14,130 nt of DNA, taken from NCBI GenBank assembly GCA_945938055.1, contig CAMEUH010000040.1:1-14130 (forward strand), written 5' to 3'. A program made the position numbers and the translations under genes. This DNA is from an uncultured Eubacteriaceae bacterium (GTDB taxonomy: Bacteria > Bacillota > Clostridia > Lachnospirales > Lachnospiraceae). Position 1 is the first letter of the stretch, and each line of letters begins with the position of its first letter. The notes below the pieces were generated by a model. The model was given only the letters and a program-made list of their open reading frames with translations. It did no database searches and was not told where the DNA came from. This document shows positions 6,475 to 13,973 of the stretch, piece by piece.

Positions 6475-6990
6475 TTATGCCACGGAAATCTTTACATTTG
6501 CCTTTAGAAGAATCGGCAGCAGAATACTTGAAATAACAAGTCCGGATAATCCTTGGACAAGGTTTGCAGGGATACTTGCTGCTGCACCGGGACCATACAT
6601 GAAGATTTCAAAGGCAAAATATCCGATTGCCACGAGTATGGTGGAGAAAATGCCGCTGATAATGCATTTTACGACCGGAGCCTTGATGGACCTGGTGAGC
6701 TTGTGGTATACAAAGTATACGACAACGGCAATCACGCCTTTTACAAGAAAGGTGATTGGAACATACTGAAAATATCCGCCAAGCAAATCGGAAAGTGCGG
6801 AACCGATTCCTGCAGCAAGTCCGCCGTAAATCGGACCGAGGAAAATGCCTGAAAGTACCACAAAAGCATCGCCAAGATGGATATAGCCGCCGGTTCCCGG
6901 AGTTGGAATCTTAATAATCATGGTGGCAACACAGGTGAGTGCTGCAAAAAGTGCTGCGAGTGTCAGTTGTTTTATGTTTGTTTTATTCAT
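6475..6990 (-). CDS. ECF transporter S component (vitamin-binding membrane subunit)
   Basis: A 171-residue, very hydrophobic protein with about five or six helices, the normal size for an S component. It opens MNKTNIKQLTLAALFAALTC, typical of the family. It carries GGYIHLGDAFVVLSGIFLGP followed by a Gly-rich GLAAGIGSALSDLLGGY, the signature of the ECF-type S-component family that includes riboflavin and HMP-type transporters. It would bind a vitamin or precursor and join a shared ECF energising module encoded elsewhere. The start is at 6990, where AAGGAAG precedes the ATG; an in-frame extension to 7038 has no ribosome binding site. No riboswitch is visible in the short upstream gap, so the substrate cannot be inferred from regulation. 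It is monocistronic and opposite to its neighbours. Confidence 0.85.
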   Translation of the reverse strand: MNKTNIKQLTLAALFAALTCVATMIIKIPTPGTGGYIHLGDAFVVLSGIFLGPIYGGLAAGIGSALSDLLGGYFQYVPITFLVKGVIAVVVYFVYHKLTRSIKAPVVKCIISGIFSTILVAIGYFAFEIFMYGPGAAASIPANLVQGLSGLVISSILLPILLKANVKISVA

Positions 6991-7130
6991 TGGAATTCTT
7001 CCTTTCTGGTTTTGTATTGTTTTTGATATCATATACACAAAGTGGTAAGAATAAAATATCCAGTTATTAAAGAAATAACCAGTCCAGTTTCATTTTTCTG
7101 TCGAAATCTGATGTAGTATGACGAAAAATG

Positions 7131-7139
7131 TGTTATACT
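7131..7139 (+). promoter_or_regulatory. Extended -10 promoter of the acyltransferase operon
   Basis: TGT followed by TATACT (7134-7139) is a good extended -10 element about 30 nt before the start of the acyltransferase gene. No convincing -35 is seen 16-18 nt upstream. Confidence 0.5.
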
Positions 7140-7170
7140 GAATTTCAGAAGGGGTAGAAGGAGGCAGGAA

Positions 7171-8241
7171 ATGAAAGATGAAAACAGGGTGATTGGGCTG
7201 GATGTAGTGCGATGCGTGGCATTGTTTTTTATCATTGGCGTTCACTTTTTCTATAATAATGGTTTTTATTATGAGCCGCAAAAAGGAATGGTCATGCTCT
7301 GGGCAGATATCGTCCGGTGGATGACTTTTTCCTGTGTTCCGCTTTTTGTGATTCTGACAGGCTATCTTAAGGGCGAAGCCAGATTAAGCAAAAGATATTA
7401 TAAGGGAATTGTGCCGATTCTTGTGGCATGGATTATGATTTCCATTCTCTGCATGGTTTTCCGGTGGAATTTTTTTGGCACAAAACAGAGTGCGGCAATG
7501 TGGGTTGCAGAATTTTTTAATTATAAGGGAGCGGACTATTCCTGGTACATTGAACTGTATATCGGGTTGTTTTTGCTATGCCCGTTTTTAAATGGATTTT
7601 TTAACTGGGAAAAGGATGGGAAATATCATTTTGTATTAATGATAACCATGGTGGTTACCGTATTTCTTCCATCCCTGCTTAATAATGTTACCGTGGGAGA
7701 TGCTGTGATTAACGTCCTGCCGGATTATTTTGTTTCCTTATGGCCTTTTGCCTATTATTTTATGGGGTGCATGTTCCGCAAGTATCAGTTCCGGCTGAAC
7801 ACATTTACCTGTATCATGGGAGTGCTGGTTTTCAGTACGGTGAAGGGTCTGATGAGCTTTATTAGTGCGGACGGGCAGAGCTTTTATAAGGGAATCGGAG
7901 GAGGCTATTCGGAGTTTTTTGTGGGAGGAATCACCTTTTTCCTGTTTATGCTGTTTTATCAGACAGAAGTAAAGAACAAATGGCTGAGAAGATTTTTTAC
8001 GCATGTGTCCAAACGTTCCCTTCATATTTATCTTTTGTCCAGTATTGCTGACCAGCTGATGAATAAGGTGTTTCATGACTTCCATGAGCCGGTGCATTAC
8101 TGGTGGCTGTTTGGCGTAAAATGTGTTCTGGTATTTTTGATTTCCCTTGCAATGAGTGAGGTGGTTTATCCGGTTACGACTGCAATCAGCAACTGGATTA
8201 TGGAATGTGTTCCGGCATGGAGAAAGAGCCAAAAGGAGTGA
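7171..8241 (+). CDS. Acyltransferase-3 family membrane protein
   Basis: A 356-residue integral membrane protein of the acyltransferase-3 (OafA/WecH-like) family, which transfers acetyl or similar acyl groups to sugars of surface polymers. Visible signatures are the opening GLDVVRCVALFFIIGVHFF, containing the conserved Arg and His of the first helix, and VPLFVILTGYL at about residues 56-66. About ten hydrophobic segments follow, with SWYIELYIGLFLLCPFLNG in the middle. AAGGAGG lies 6 nt before the ATG. The next gene begins 15 nt after the stop, so the two are surely co-transcribed. The acceptor is unknown. Pairing with a flagellin methylase-like gene makes a surface or flagellar glycan possible, but this is inference. 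Confidence 0.88.
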   Translation: MKDENRVIGLDVVRCVALFFIIGVHFFYNNGFYYEPQKGMVMLWADIVRWMTFSCVPLFVILTGYLKGEARLSKRYYKGIVPILVAWIMISILCMVFRWNFFGTKQSAAMWVAEFFNYKGADYSWYIELYIGLFLLCPFLNGFFNWEKDGKYHFVLMITMVVTVFLPSLLNNVTVGDAVINVLPDYFVSLWPFAYYFMGCMFRKYQFRLNTFTCIMGVLVFSTVKGLMSFISADGQSFYKGIGGGYSEFFVGGITFFLFMLFYQTEVKNKWLRRFFTHVSKRSLHIYLLSSIADQLMNKVFHDFHEPVHYWWLFGVKCVLVFLISLAMSEVVYPVTTAISNWIMECVPAWRKSQKE

Positions 8242-8256
8242 GGACTTATTTTAGAG

Positions 8257-9369
8257 ATGAAGCCAAAATATTATGACCATTTTCATTGTACGGCAGACAA
8301 GTGTCCGATGACCTGCTGCATGCAGTGGAAGATTGCGGTGGATGAAGAGACTTATGAAGGCTGGAAAGATAGAGAATTTAAAGGGAAGACACTGGATTCT
8401 TTTGTAATGGAGTCAGATAACGGAAAAATCATCTGTCTTAATGAGGAAAGGAAATGCCCGTTTCTGAATCCAAAAGGATTGTGCAGTCTGGTGCTGGAAC
8501 ACGGAGAGACGATTCTGTCACAGACTTGTGATATCTTTCCGCGTCAGATTCATGATTTTGAAGGAAGAAGGGAATGCTCCCTGGTGTCCTGCTGCCCGGC
8601 AGTAGTGGATTTGTTTTATCGGGAGGATGAGGTTGAATTTACGTATCCGCTGGAAAAAGAGAGTATAGATTTGTTGTTTTCCATTCGAAATCTCATGATT
8701 GAAATCGTAAAGAATAAGAAATATCCGCTTCCGTTCAGCCTTCTAATGGCATTTTATATTTTGCTTGATATTTATGGAAAGAATGAGCTGACGACAGGTG
8801 AGCTTTCTCAATATAGGGAGGAATCCCTGCTGGAGGAGCTTTCGGTTAAAATACATGAGGTGGAATCATCCTGGGAAGACACTTTTGAAGAAGATAATGA
8901 GTTATGGCTTGACATGGTGGAGAACTACCGTAAGGAAGGCTTATATGCAGAGTATATTGAGGAACTGTCAAGGCTTGCGGAAGAATTGACAGAACAATAT
9001 GACCGGAGGAAGATTCGGAAAAAAATGGATTCATTCCAGGAGGCTTTTGGAAAATATGAGAACCTGTTCCGGAATTATCTGGTGTCAGAATTTTTCACAA
9101 ATATGCTGATACCGGAAGCGGACCTTGAAGGAATGGTTATCATGATGCAGTGGATTGCCATGGAGTTTGTGTTAATCCGTCATGGGTTGTTCCTAAAATG
9201 GCTGCAAGACGGGGAAAGTATTTCCTATGAAACAGTTCGGGATTATATGGTTGTCATTTCCAGAATGACGGGGTATGATGAAGAGGATATCTTTGAATAC
9301 ATGGAGAACAGTTTCCAGAGCCTTGTCTGGGAATGGGGATATATGGCATTAATTACAGGGATTGATTAA
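8257..9369 (+). CDS. fliB: FliB-like flagellin lysine-N-methylase family protein
   Basis: A 370-residue protein rich in ordered cysteines at the N-terminus. They are C11, C16, C20, C21 in HCTADKCPMTCCMQW; C60, C67 and C76 in a CPFL...GLC stretch; C91 in CDIFPR; and C107, C112, C113 before PAVVDLF. This matches FliB, which methylates lysines of flagellin in Salmonella and whose cysteine cluster belongs to the CxxCxxCC (PF03692-type) family. The C-terminal two thirds is acidic and helical. The ATG at 8257 is 13 nt from a GAGG that overlaps the acyltransferase stop, so translation is probably coupled. No flagellar structural genes lie in this window, so the target must be encoded elsewhere. The name is by family resemblance; another protein target is possible. 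Confidence 0.75.
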   Translation: MKPKYYDHFHCTADKCPMTCCMQWKIAVDEETYEGWKDREFKGKTLDSFVMESDNGKIICLNEERKCPFLNPKGLCSLVLEHGETILSQTCDIFPRQIHDFEGRRECSLVSCCPAVVDLFYREDEVEFTYPLEKESIDLLFSIRNLMIEIVKNKKYPLPFSLLMAFYILLDIYGKNELTTGELSQYREESLLEELSVKIHEVESSWEDTFEEDNELWLDMVENYRKEGLYAEYIEELSRLAEELTEQYDRRKIRKKMDSFQEAFGKYENLFRNYLVSEFFTNMLIPEADLEGMVIMMQWIAMEFVLIRHGLFLKWLQDGESISYETVRDYMVVISRMTGYDEEDIFEYMENSFQSLVWEWGYMALITGID

Positions 9370-9405
9370 TACAGCGTAAAACAGAAAGTAAAGGCAGGAA
9401 AGCGT

Positions 9406-10269
9406 ATGATACAGGATATCGGACCAAAGCATCTGAATAATCATTTTGAAAAGAAACAGCCGAATGCCAAAGATAAAGTGATGCTTTTTAAAGACAAGAT
9501 GATTTTTGTCAGAGAAATGCAAAATGAGGCACAATTCCTAAGTTTTGAGGAGTTTGTATCCATTTGTGCGAAAAAGAATAGACCGGTTCCGGGATGTATC
9601 TATATTTTTACATTGGGGAATGAAGCCTATTTTCTTGCGGAAATGGAAGAAATGGAAGCGGAAGGCTATGAATATCGGAAAATGTTTGACCTTCGCAGAA
9701 TGCAGCCCAAGGAAGCGGTATTTGCGGGAGCAACGGCGTGGCATCTGTATTACTGGTATCACACGAACCGTTTTTGTGGTGTGTGCGGTAAGAAAATGAT
9801 TCATGATGAAAAGGAGCGGATGATGCGGTGCCCTGCCTGTGGCAACATGGTATTTCCAAGGCTGGTTCCTGCGGTCATTGTGGGTGTGAAGGATGGCGAC
9901 CGGCTGCTCATGACAAAATATGCCGGACGGGAGTATAAGCGTTATGCCCTGATTGCCGGATTCACGGAAATTGGTGAGACCATGGAAGAGACGGTTTCCC
10001 GTGAAGTTATGGAAGAAGTGGGGCTTAAGGTTAAAAATATTACCTACTATAAGAGTCAGCCGTGGGGCTTTGACAGCGATTTGCTTCTGGGATTTTATTG
10101 TGAGCTGGATGATGACCGTCCAATCCGGATGGATGAAGATGAATTATCCATTGCAGAGTGGGTGGATTATAAAGACATTCCGGATTATCATGAGGGATTA
10201 AGTCTTACGGAAGAAATGATGAATGTCTTTAAAAAACAGAGAAAAAAACTGCATGGAGAAGAAAAATAG
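9406..10269 (+). CDS. nudC: NAD(+) pyrophosphatase, Nudix family with zinc ribbon
   Basis: A 287-residue protein with NudC architecture. An N-terminal domain ends near residue 115. A zinc ribbon follows with C124, C127, C142 and C145 (FCGVCG and RCPACG), then the Nudix domain with the full box from G185: GFTEIGE, seven residues, REVMEEVGL. After it comes SQPWGFDSD (217-225), a variant of the SQPWPFPxS motif that separates NADH/NAD-cap hydrolases from other Nudix enzymes. The expected activity is hydrolysis of NAD(H) to NMN(H) and AMP, and removal of NAD caps from RNA. AGGAAAG precedes the ATG. It follows the FliB-like gene by 36 nt and is probably the last gene of that operon. No clear terminator is seen after it. 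Confidence 0.9.
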   Translation: MIQDIGPKHLNNHFEKKQPNAKDKVMLFKDKMIFVREMQNEAQFLSFEEFVSICAKKNRPVPGCIYIFTLGNEAYFLAEMEEMEAEGYEYRKMFDLRRMQPKEAVFAGATAWHLYYWYHTNRFCGVCGKKMIHDEKERMMRCPACGNMVFPRLVPAVIVGVKDGDRLLMTKYAGREYKRYALIAGFTEIGETMEETVSREVMEEVGLKVKNITYYKSQPWGFDSDLLLGFYCELDDDRPIRMDEDELSIAEWVDYKDIPDYHEGLSLTEEMMNVFKKQRKKLHGEEK

Positions 10270-10297
10270 CTTAAAATATGGCATTTGCAACTGATGG

Positions 10298-10371
10298 TTG
10301 ACAAAAAATACAGTCGTTTTTCTGGTATGCAACCGCCGGAACTGGTATGATTTTCCTATCAGATCTGGTAG
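10298..10371 (+). promoter_or_regulatory. Regulatory gap before the HTH gene: promoter parts and CTGGTATG repeats
   Basis: The 125-nt gap contains TTGACA (10298-10303), an extended -10-like TGG-TATGAT (10343-10351), and CTGGTATG twice, at 10322-10329 and 10342-10349, exactly 20 nt apart. An imperfect inverted repeat, CTATCAG-AT-CTGGTAG (10356-10371), follows. TTGACA and TATGAT are too far apart to form one promoter, so the promoter is not resolved. The repeats could be an operator for the downstream HTH protein. Confidence 0.35.
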
Positions 10372-10394
10372 AACAATAATGGGAGGAAATCAAA

Positions 10395-11354
10395 ATGATT
10401 TTTGCAGACAAAATTATTCAGTTAAGAAAAAAGAATGGCTGGTCGCAGGAAGAACTGGCAGAAAAAGTAAATGTAACAAGACAGTCCGTAAGCAAATGGG
10501 AGAGTGCCGCAAGTATTCCGGATATTAATAAGATACTGGAACTTGCTAAAATATTTGGTGTAACAACGGACTACTTATTAAAGGATGAAATGGAGATGGA
10601 AGAGTTCTCCGGTGAAAATGATGAAGAAAGAAAGGTTGTTTCCATAGAAGAAGCCAATGATTTCATGGAAAAGAGAAAGCTCTGGGGAAAACAGACGGGA
10701 GCCGGTGTTGTGCTTTGCATTTTGTCTCCGGTAATACTTCTTTCCCTTGCCGCATTTTCGGAAAAAGGAGTGATTAAGGAAGAACTGGCAGGAGGACTTG
10801 GCGTTATCATACTTCTTCTTATGGTAGCGGCAGCAGTGGGGATTTTCATTTATTCCTCTCTTAAGATGGAGCGTTTTTCTTACATGGAAAAGGGAGATTT
10901 TGACCTGGCATATGGTGTAAGCGGCATTGTGGCAGAACGTGCAGCGGAATTTGAAAAGCCATTTGCAGTATCCTTGACAGCAAGAGTAATTCTCTGCATT
11001 TTAAGTGCAGTTCCGCTTCTGATTGCTGCTTCGGTTGAGGCAGAAGATTATATTGTCGTACTTATGGTGGCACTGTTGCTCATCATTGTTTCCGGGGCGG
11101 TATACCTTTTTGTTTCCCAAGGAATGATAAAGTCAGGTCATGACATGCTTCTTAAGAAGGGAGAGTTTGATTTGGTGGAACGGGAACTCAATAAGAGAAG
11201 CACGAAATTTGCAGGAATCTACTGGCCGTGTGTTACGGCGGTATACCTTCTTATTAGTTTTCTTACATCACGGTGGGAAATTACCTGGGTTATCTGGCCG
11301 GTAGCAGCATTGGTGTTTGCAGCAATCAGTGCGGCATTGAGAAAAGAGAATTAA
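10395..11354 (+). CDS. XRE-family HTH regulator fused to a membrane domain
   Basis: A 319-residue protein. Residues 1-62 are a Cro/C1-type helix-turn-helix: KIIQLRKKNGWSQEELAEKV, then VTRQSVSKWESA and DINKILELAKIFGVTTDYLL. An acidic linker leads to a membrane region with about six hydrophobic segments in three pairs, near residues 105-122, 132-155, 195-212, 218-240, 278-293 and 297-312. Such HTH-membrane fusions are common in Clostridia and are thought to link an envelope signal to transcription; targets are unknown. GGGAGG lies 8 nt before the ATG. It heads the second rightward gene group and may control itself through the repeats just upstream. Confidence 0.85.
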   Translation: MIFADKIIQLRKKNGWSQEELAEKVNVTRQSVSKWESAASIPDINKILELAKIFGVTTDYLLKDEMEMEEFSGENDEERKVVSIEEANDFMEKRKLWGKQTGAGVVLCILSPVILLSLAAFSEKGVIKEELAGGLGVIILLLMVAAAVGIFIYSSLKMERFSYMEKGDFDLAYGVSGIVAERAAEFEKPFAVSLTARVILCILSAVPLLIAASVEAEDYIVVLMVALLLIIVSGAVYLFVSQGMIKSGHDMLLKKGEFDLVERELNKRSTKFAGIYWPCVTAVYLLISFLTSRWEITWVIWPVAALVFAAISAALRKEN

Positions 11355-11392
11355 AAGAGTTAAGAGTTTAGAAAGAAGTGGAGAGTACAGGC

Positions 11393-12313
11393 ATGAATGA
11401 GATTCAGTCAACAGCAATTGTAGGAATGGGAGCATTAGGAATTCTTTTTGGTTCGCACATTCAGAAAAAGTGTGGAACGGATGCAGTTTCCTTTGTCATG
11501 GATGAAGAGAGAAAGGAACGGTATTCGGGCTGCCGGTTCACCTGCAATGGCGAAGAAAAGCAGTTTAAACTGGTGGGCAGCAAGGAGGCCAAACCTGTGG
11601 ATTTATTCATTGTGGCAGTAAAATATACTGGTCTTAAGAGTGCCATGGAGGTTATGAAAAACTGCGTGGGAGAGGATACCATCATTATCTCGGTCTTAAA
11701 CGGAATCAATAGCGAGGAGATTCTGGGAAAAACCTTTGGCATGGATAAAATCATTTATACCGTTGCGCAGGGAATGGATGCCATGAAATTTGGAAATGAC
11801 CTAAAATACACGCAGATGGGTGAACTGCATGTGGGGTTGACAGATTCTTGTGATAGAAAACGATATGAGCGTCTGATTCGTTTCTTTGATGAGACTGACA
11901 TGCCGTATGTGGCAGAGGAGGATATTCTCTACCGGATGTGGGGAAAATTCATGCTGAATGTAGGACTGAATCAGACCTGTATGGTTTATGGAACGAACTA
12001 CCGGGGAGTTCTTTCAGAAGGAGAACCGAACCGTACCATGATTTCTGCCATGCGGGAGGTAATCGCATTGGCACAGGATGCGGGGGTACACCTTACAGAA
12101 AAAGATTTGAATTTTTATGTGGATGTAATCAAAACCCTGAATCCGGAAGGAACACCATCCATGGGACAGGACCGGATTAATCGGAAAGCTTCGGAGGTGG
12201 ATATGTTTGCCGGAGTTGTAAAAGAACTTGCGGCAAAATACGGACGATATGTGCCGGTCAATGATTTTCTGTATGAACGGGCAAAAGAGATTGAAAAAGA
12301 ATACGTAAAATAA
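11393..12313 (+). CDS. panE: 2-dehydropantoate 2-reductase (ketopantoate reductase) family
   Basis: A 306-residue ApbA/PanE-type protein. The N-terminal NADP-binding fold has G11-x-G13-x-x-G16 (VGMGALG), and DLFIVAVKYTGL and SVLNGINSEE are typical. The C-terminal helical domain has MWGKFMLNVGLNQ with the likely catalytic Lys185 and Asn189, then SMGQD and SEVD with the likely catalytic Glu268. The family reduces ketopantoate to pantoate for coenzyme A synthesis; some clostridial members act on other 2-keto acids, so the substrate is not certain. I chose ATG 11393, which has GGAG 9 nt upstream; an in-frame GTG at 11378 is less supported. It lies 38 nt after the HTH gene and 13 nt before the cysteine-cluster gene, so it is part of a co-transcribed set. 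Confidence 0.85.
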   Translation: MNEIQSTAIVGMGALGILFGSHIQKKCGTDAVSFVMDEERKERYSGCRFTCNGEEKQFKLVGSKEAKPVDLFIVAVKYTGLKSAMEVMKNCVGEDTIIISVLNGINSEEILGKTFGMDKIIYTVAQGMDAMKFGNDLKYTQMGELHVGLTDSCDRKRYERLIRFFDETDMPYVAEEDILYRMWGKFMLNVGLNQTCMVYGTNYRGVLSEGEPNRTMISAMREVIALAQDAGVHLTEKDLNFYVDVIKTLNPEGTPSMGQDRINRKASEVDMFAGVVKELAAKYGRYVPVNDFLYERAKEIEKEYVK

Positions 12314-12326
12314 GGCGGGCAGATGA

Positions 12327-12992
12327 ATGGAACGGAATGTTACCATGGAGGAAATATCCGACGGGAAATTATATGGAATCAATGATATGGTGAAGGCAGG
12401 CTGCGGAGACTGCAAAGGGTGTTCCGACTGCTGTTGTGGCATGGGCAGTTCGGTGGTGTTAGACCCGTATGATGTCTTTCGCATGACGTGGGGACTTCAT
12501 AAATCTTTTGAAATGCTTCTTTCGGAAGGCTTTCTTGAATTAAATGTGGCAGACGGGATTATCCTGCCGAATCTTAAAATGGCAAAGGGAGAAAAAGAAG
12601 CCTGCGGTTTTCTTGATTCGGAGGGAAGATGCAGCATTCATGCATACCGTCCGGGAATCTGCCGTTTGTTTCCTTTGGGAAGATATTATGAAAATGATAC
12701 ATTTTCCTACTTTCTTCAGGTGCATGAATGTAGTAACAAAAATCGTACCAAGGTAAAGGTCAAAAGCTGGATTGATACACCGGAGACTGGAAAATATGAG
12801 AAATTTGTCTGTGACTGGCATTATTTTCTGAAAGACATCCAGGCTTTTTTATGCAATAATAAAGAGGAGGGAACGGCTCAGAAAGTAAACCTGTATCTTT
12901 TACAGGAATTTTTCATGAAACCGTATGATGAGGGAAAGGATTTTTACGGTCAGTTCCATGAACGGTTTGACCGGATTAAGGAGTTTTTGTAA
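12327..12992 (+). CDS. YkgJ-family cysteine-cluster protein
   Basis: A 221-residue protein with the N-terminal cluster C26, C29, C32, C35, C36 and C37 (CGDCKGCSDCCC), followed by CGFLDSEGRCSIHAYRPGIC (C93, C102, C112) and RLFPLGR. This is the CxxCxxCC family (YkgJ, PF03692-type), thought to bind a metal or iron-sulfur centre; the reaction is unknown. It is the second protein of this superfamily in the window after the FliB-like one, but lacks the long FliB C-terminal part. The start is ATG 12327, with AAGGCGG 8 nt upstream; ATG 12345 is a weaker alternative. It follows panE by 13 nt and is in the same operon. Confidence 0.8.
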   Translation: MERNVTMEEISDGKLYGINDMVKAGCGDCKGCSDCCCGMGSSVVLDPYDVFRMTWGLHKSFEMLLSEGFLELNVADGIILPNLKMAKGEKEACGFLDSEGRCSIHAYRPGICRLFPLGRYYENDTFSYFLQVHECSNKNRTKVKVKSWIDTPETGKYEKFVCDWHYFLKDIQAFLCNNKEEGTAQKVNLYLLQEFFMKPYDEGKDFYGQFHERFDRIKEFL

Positions 12993-13044
12993 GATAAAAA
13001 ATAATAAGGGATAAGACTGACACGATACGTCTTGGGGAGGACAC

Positions 13045-13725
13045 ATGAGTGAGAAACAAAGAGTGAGAAAGACCGGGAAACGTCTGATGGTGGCATATGC
13101 CTTAAGGACTTTTGTGGTTGTGGTACCGGTACTGTTGGTGGCTGTTTTTGCATGGCTGTTATTTTTTAAGGATGCTGCAAAAACATCTGCCGGGACAGAC
13201 GGAATGGAAGAAAATAACCGGGCAGAGAAGCCTGCATGGACTTCGGGAACCGTGGATGAAAAGGATATTACATTAGAGGTTGCCCTGCTTGTGAAAGATT
13301 ATCTGGAGGAATGTGGTGCCAATGTCATCATGACACGCAAGGACGATACCTTTATGAATAAATACGACCGTGCCGCATTTGCAAATGAAAAAGAGGTAGA
13401 TTTATTCTTAAGCATTCATTGTAATTATCTGGAGGACAATCCGGAAGTTTCCGGCGTGGAGACATATTACCTGGAAAATGCCGTAGATGGCATGGCGCTT
13501 GCTACGGCGGTGCATGAACAGGTACTTTCTGTTACGGGGGCAGATGACATGTACGTACGCACCAATGATTTTGTGGTGATTCGTGAGACAAACATGCCAG
13601 CGGCTTTGATTGAAATTGGGTATCTGAGTAATACACAGGATGTGAAGCGGCTATGCGGGGAAGAGTATCAGCAGAAGATGGCGTATGGGATTGCCGCAGG
13701 GATTGTGGAGTATTTGAATCAGTAG
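13045..13725 (+). CDS. Amidase_3-like cell wall protein lacking the GHGG zinc motif
   Basis: A 226-residue protein. Residues about 19-41 are one transmembrane helix with a basic cytosolic side, so the rest faces the envelope. From residue 68 it matches N-acetylmuramoyl-L-alanine amidases of the Amidase_3 family: DEKDITLEVALLVKDYL (zinc ligand E72), VIMTRKDDTF, FLSIHCN (zinc ligand H125), and ALIEIGYLSN with the catalytic-type E190. The strand that should come first, with D-x-G-H-G-G and the first zinc His, is absent; the frame passes directly from a linker (RAEKPAW) to TSGTVDEKD. The protein is therefore either a zinc-site-deficient pseudoenzyme or the product of an in-frame deletion of about 13 codons near 13230. 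GGGGAGG precedes the ATG at a short spacing. It is the last gene of its group, 52 nt after the YkgJ-type gene, and no terminator is seen. Confidence 0.8.
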   Translation: MSEKQRVRKTGKRLMVAYALRTFVVVVPVLLVAVFAWLLFFKDAAKTSAGTDGMEENNRAEKPAWTSGTVDEKDITLEVALLVKDYLEECGANVIMTRKDDTFMNKYDRAAFANEKEVDLFLSIHCNYLEDNPEVSGVETYYLENAVDGMALATAVHEQVLSVTGADDMYVRTNDFVVIRETNMPAALIEIGYLSNTQDVKRLCGEEYQQKMAYGIAAGIVEYLNQ

Positions 13726-13763
13726 CTCTGTGGTAGGTTTATGGTAGGTCTAAAATTTTCATG

Positions 13764-13792
13764 TTGACAAGCGTTGCAGCATCCCATATACT
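13764..13792 (+). promoter_or_regulatory. Strong SigA-type promoter of the riboswitch RNA
   Basis: TTGACA (13764-13769), a 17-nt spacer and TATACT (13787-13792) are near consensus. The predicted start, about 13799, is just before the aptamer. The -10 lies in a perfect 8-bp inverted repeat, ATACTAAT-TTT-ATTAGTAT (13788-13806), that could also serve as an operator. Confidence 0.8.
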
Positions 13793-13805
13793 AATTTTAT
13801 TAGTA

Positions 13806-13887
13806 TGAGGGCAAACATACGGAAACGTATGGACGCAAAGTCGAACGTCTAATGATATTAAGGCACTAAAGATTGCGACAGAATCCA
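13806..13887 (+). ncRNA. Cyclic di-GMP-I riboswitch (GEMM-I)
   Basis: GGGCAAAC leads into a perfect hairpin CATACG-GAAA-CGTATG (13816-13831), followed at once by GACGCAAAG (13832-13840). Then come GTCTAA (13847-13852) and a second stem closing at ATTGCGAC (13872-13879). The GAAA tetraloop, the invariant ACGCAAAG joining segment and the C-T-A-A tetraloop-receptor side are the hallmarks of the GEMM-I aptamer, which binds c-di-GMP. Clostridial examples precede flagellar, adhesion and pilus genes. A terminator follows 20 nt later, so control is probably by attenuation; whether c-di-GMP turns expression on or off cannot be read from the sequence. Confidence 0.85.
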
Positions 13888-13907
13888 GGATATATCGATG
13901 ATAGGTT

Positions 13908-13946
13908 GACCGCAGTATGTATGGAAGGTACTACTGCGGTCTTTTT
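13908..13946 (+). terminator. Riboswitch expression-platform terminator
   Basis: GACCGCAGTA (13908-13917) pairs perfectly over 10 bp with TACTGCGGTC (13932-13941), followed by TTTTT (13942-13946). Its place between the aptamer and the next ORF marks it as the switch element. Confidence 0.88.
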
Positions 13947-13973
13947 ACGTTCTGAGGGGGCGGATAGCCAGAA

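Noticed and set aside
6317..6769. Rightward frame overlapping the repeat cassette and the ECF gene
   Set aside because: It runs through two hairpin units and a terminator and is antisense to a well-supported membrane protein.
6991..7130. Vitamin riboswitch upstream of the ECF S component
   Set aside because: The minus-strand leader is short and no FMN, TPP or other known aptamer motif is visible, only a small GTTATT/AATAAC palindrome at 7063-7079.
10271..10303. Terminator after nudC
   Set aside because: Only a 4-bp CAAC/GTTG stem is present and it is followed by GACAAAAAAT, not a T-run.
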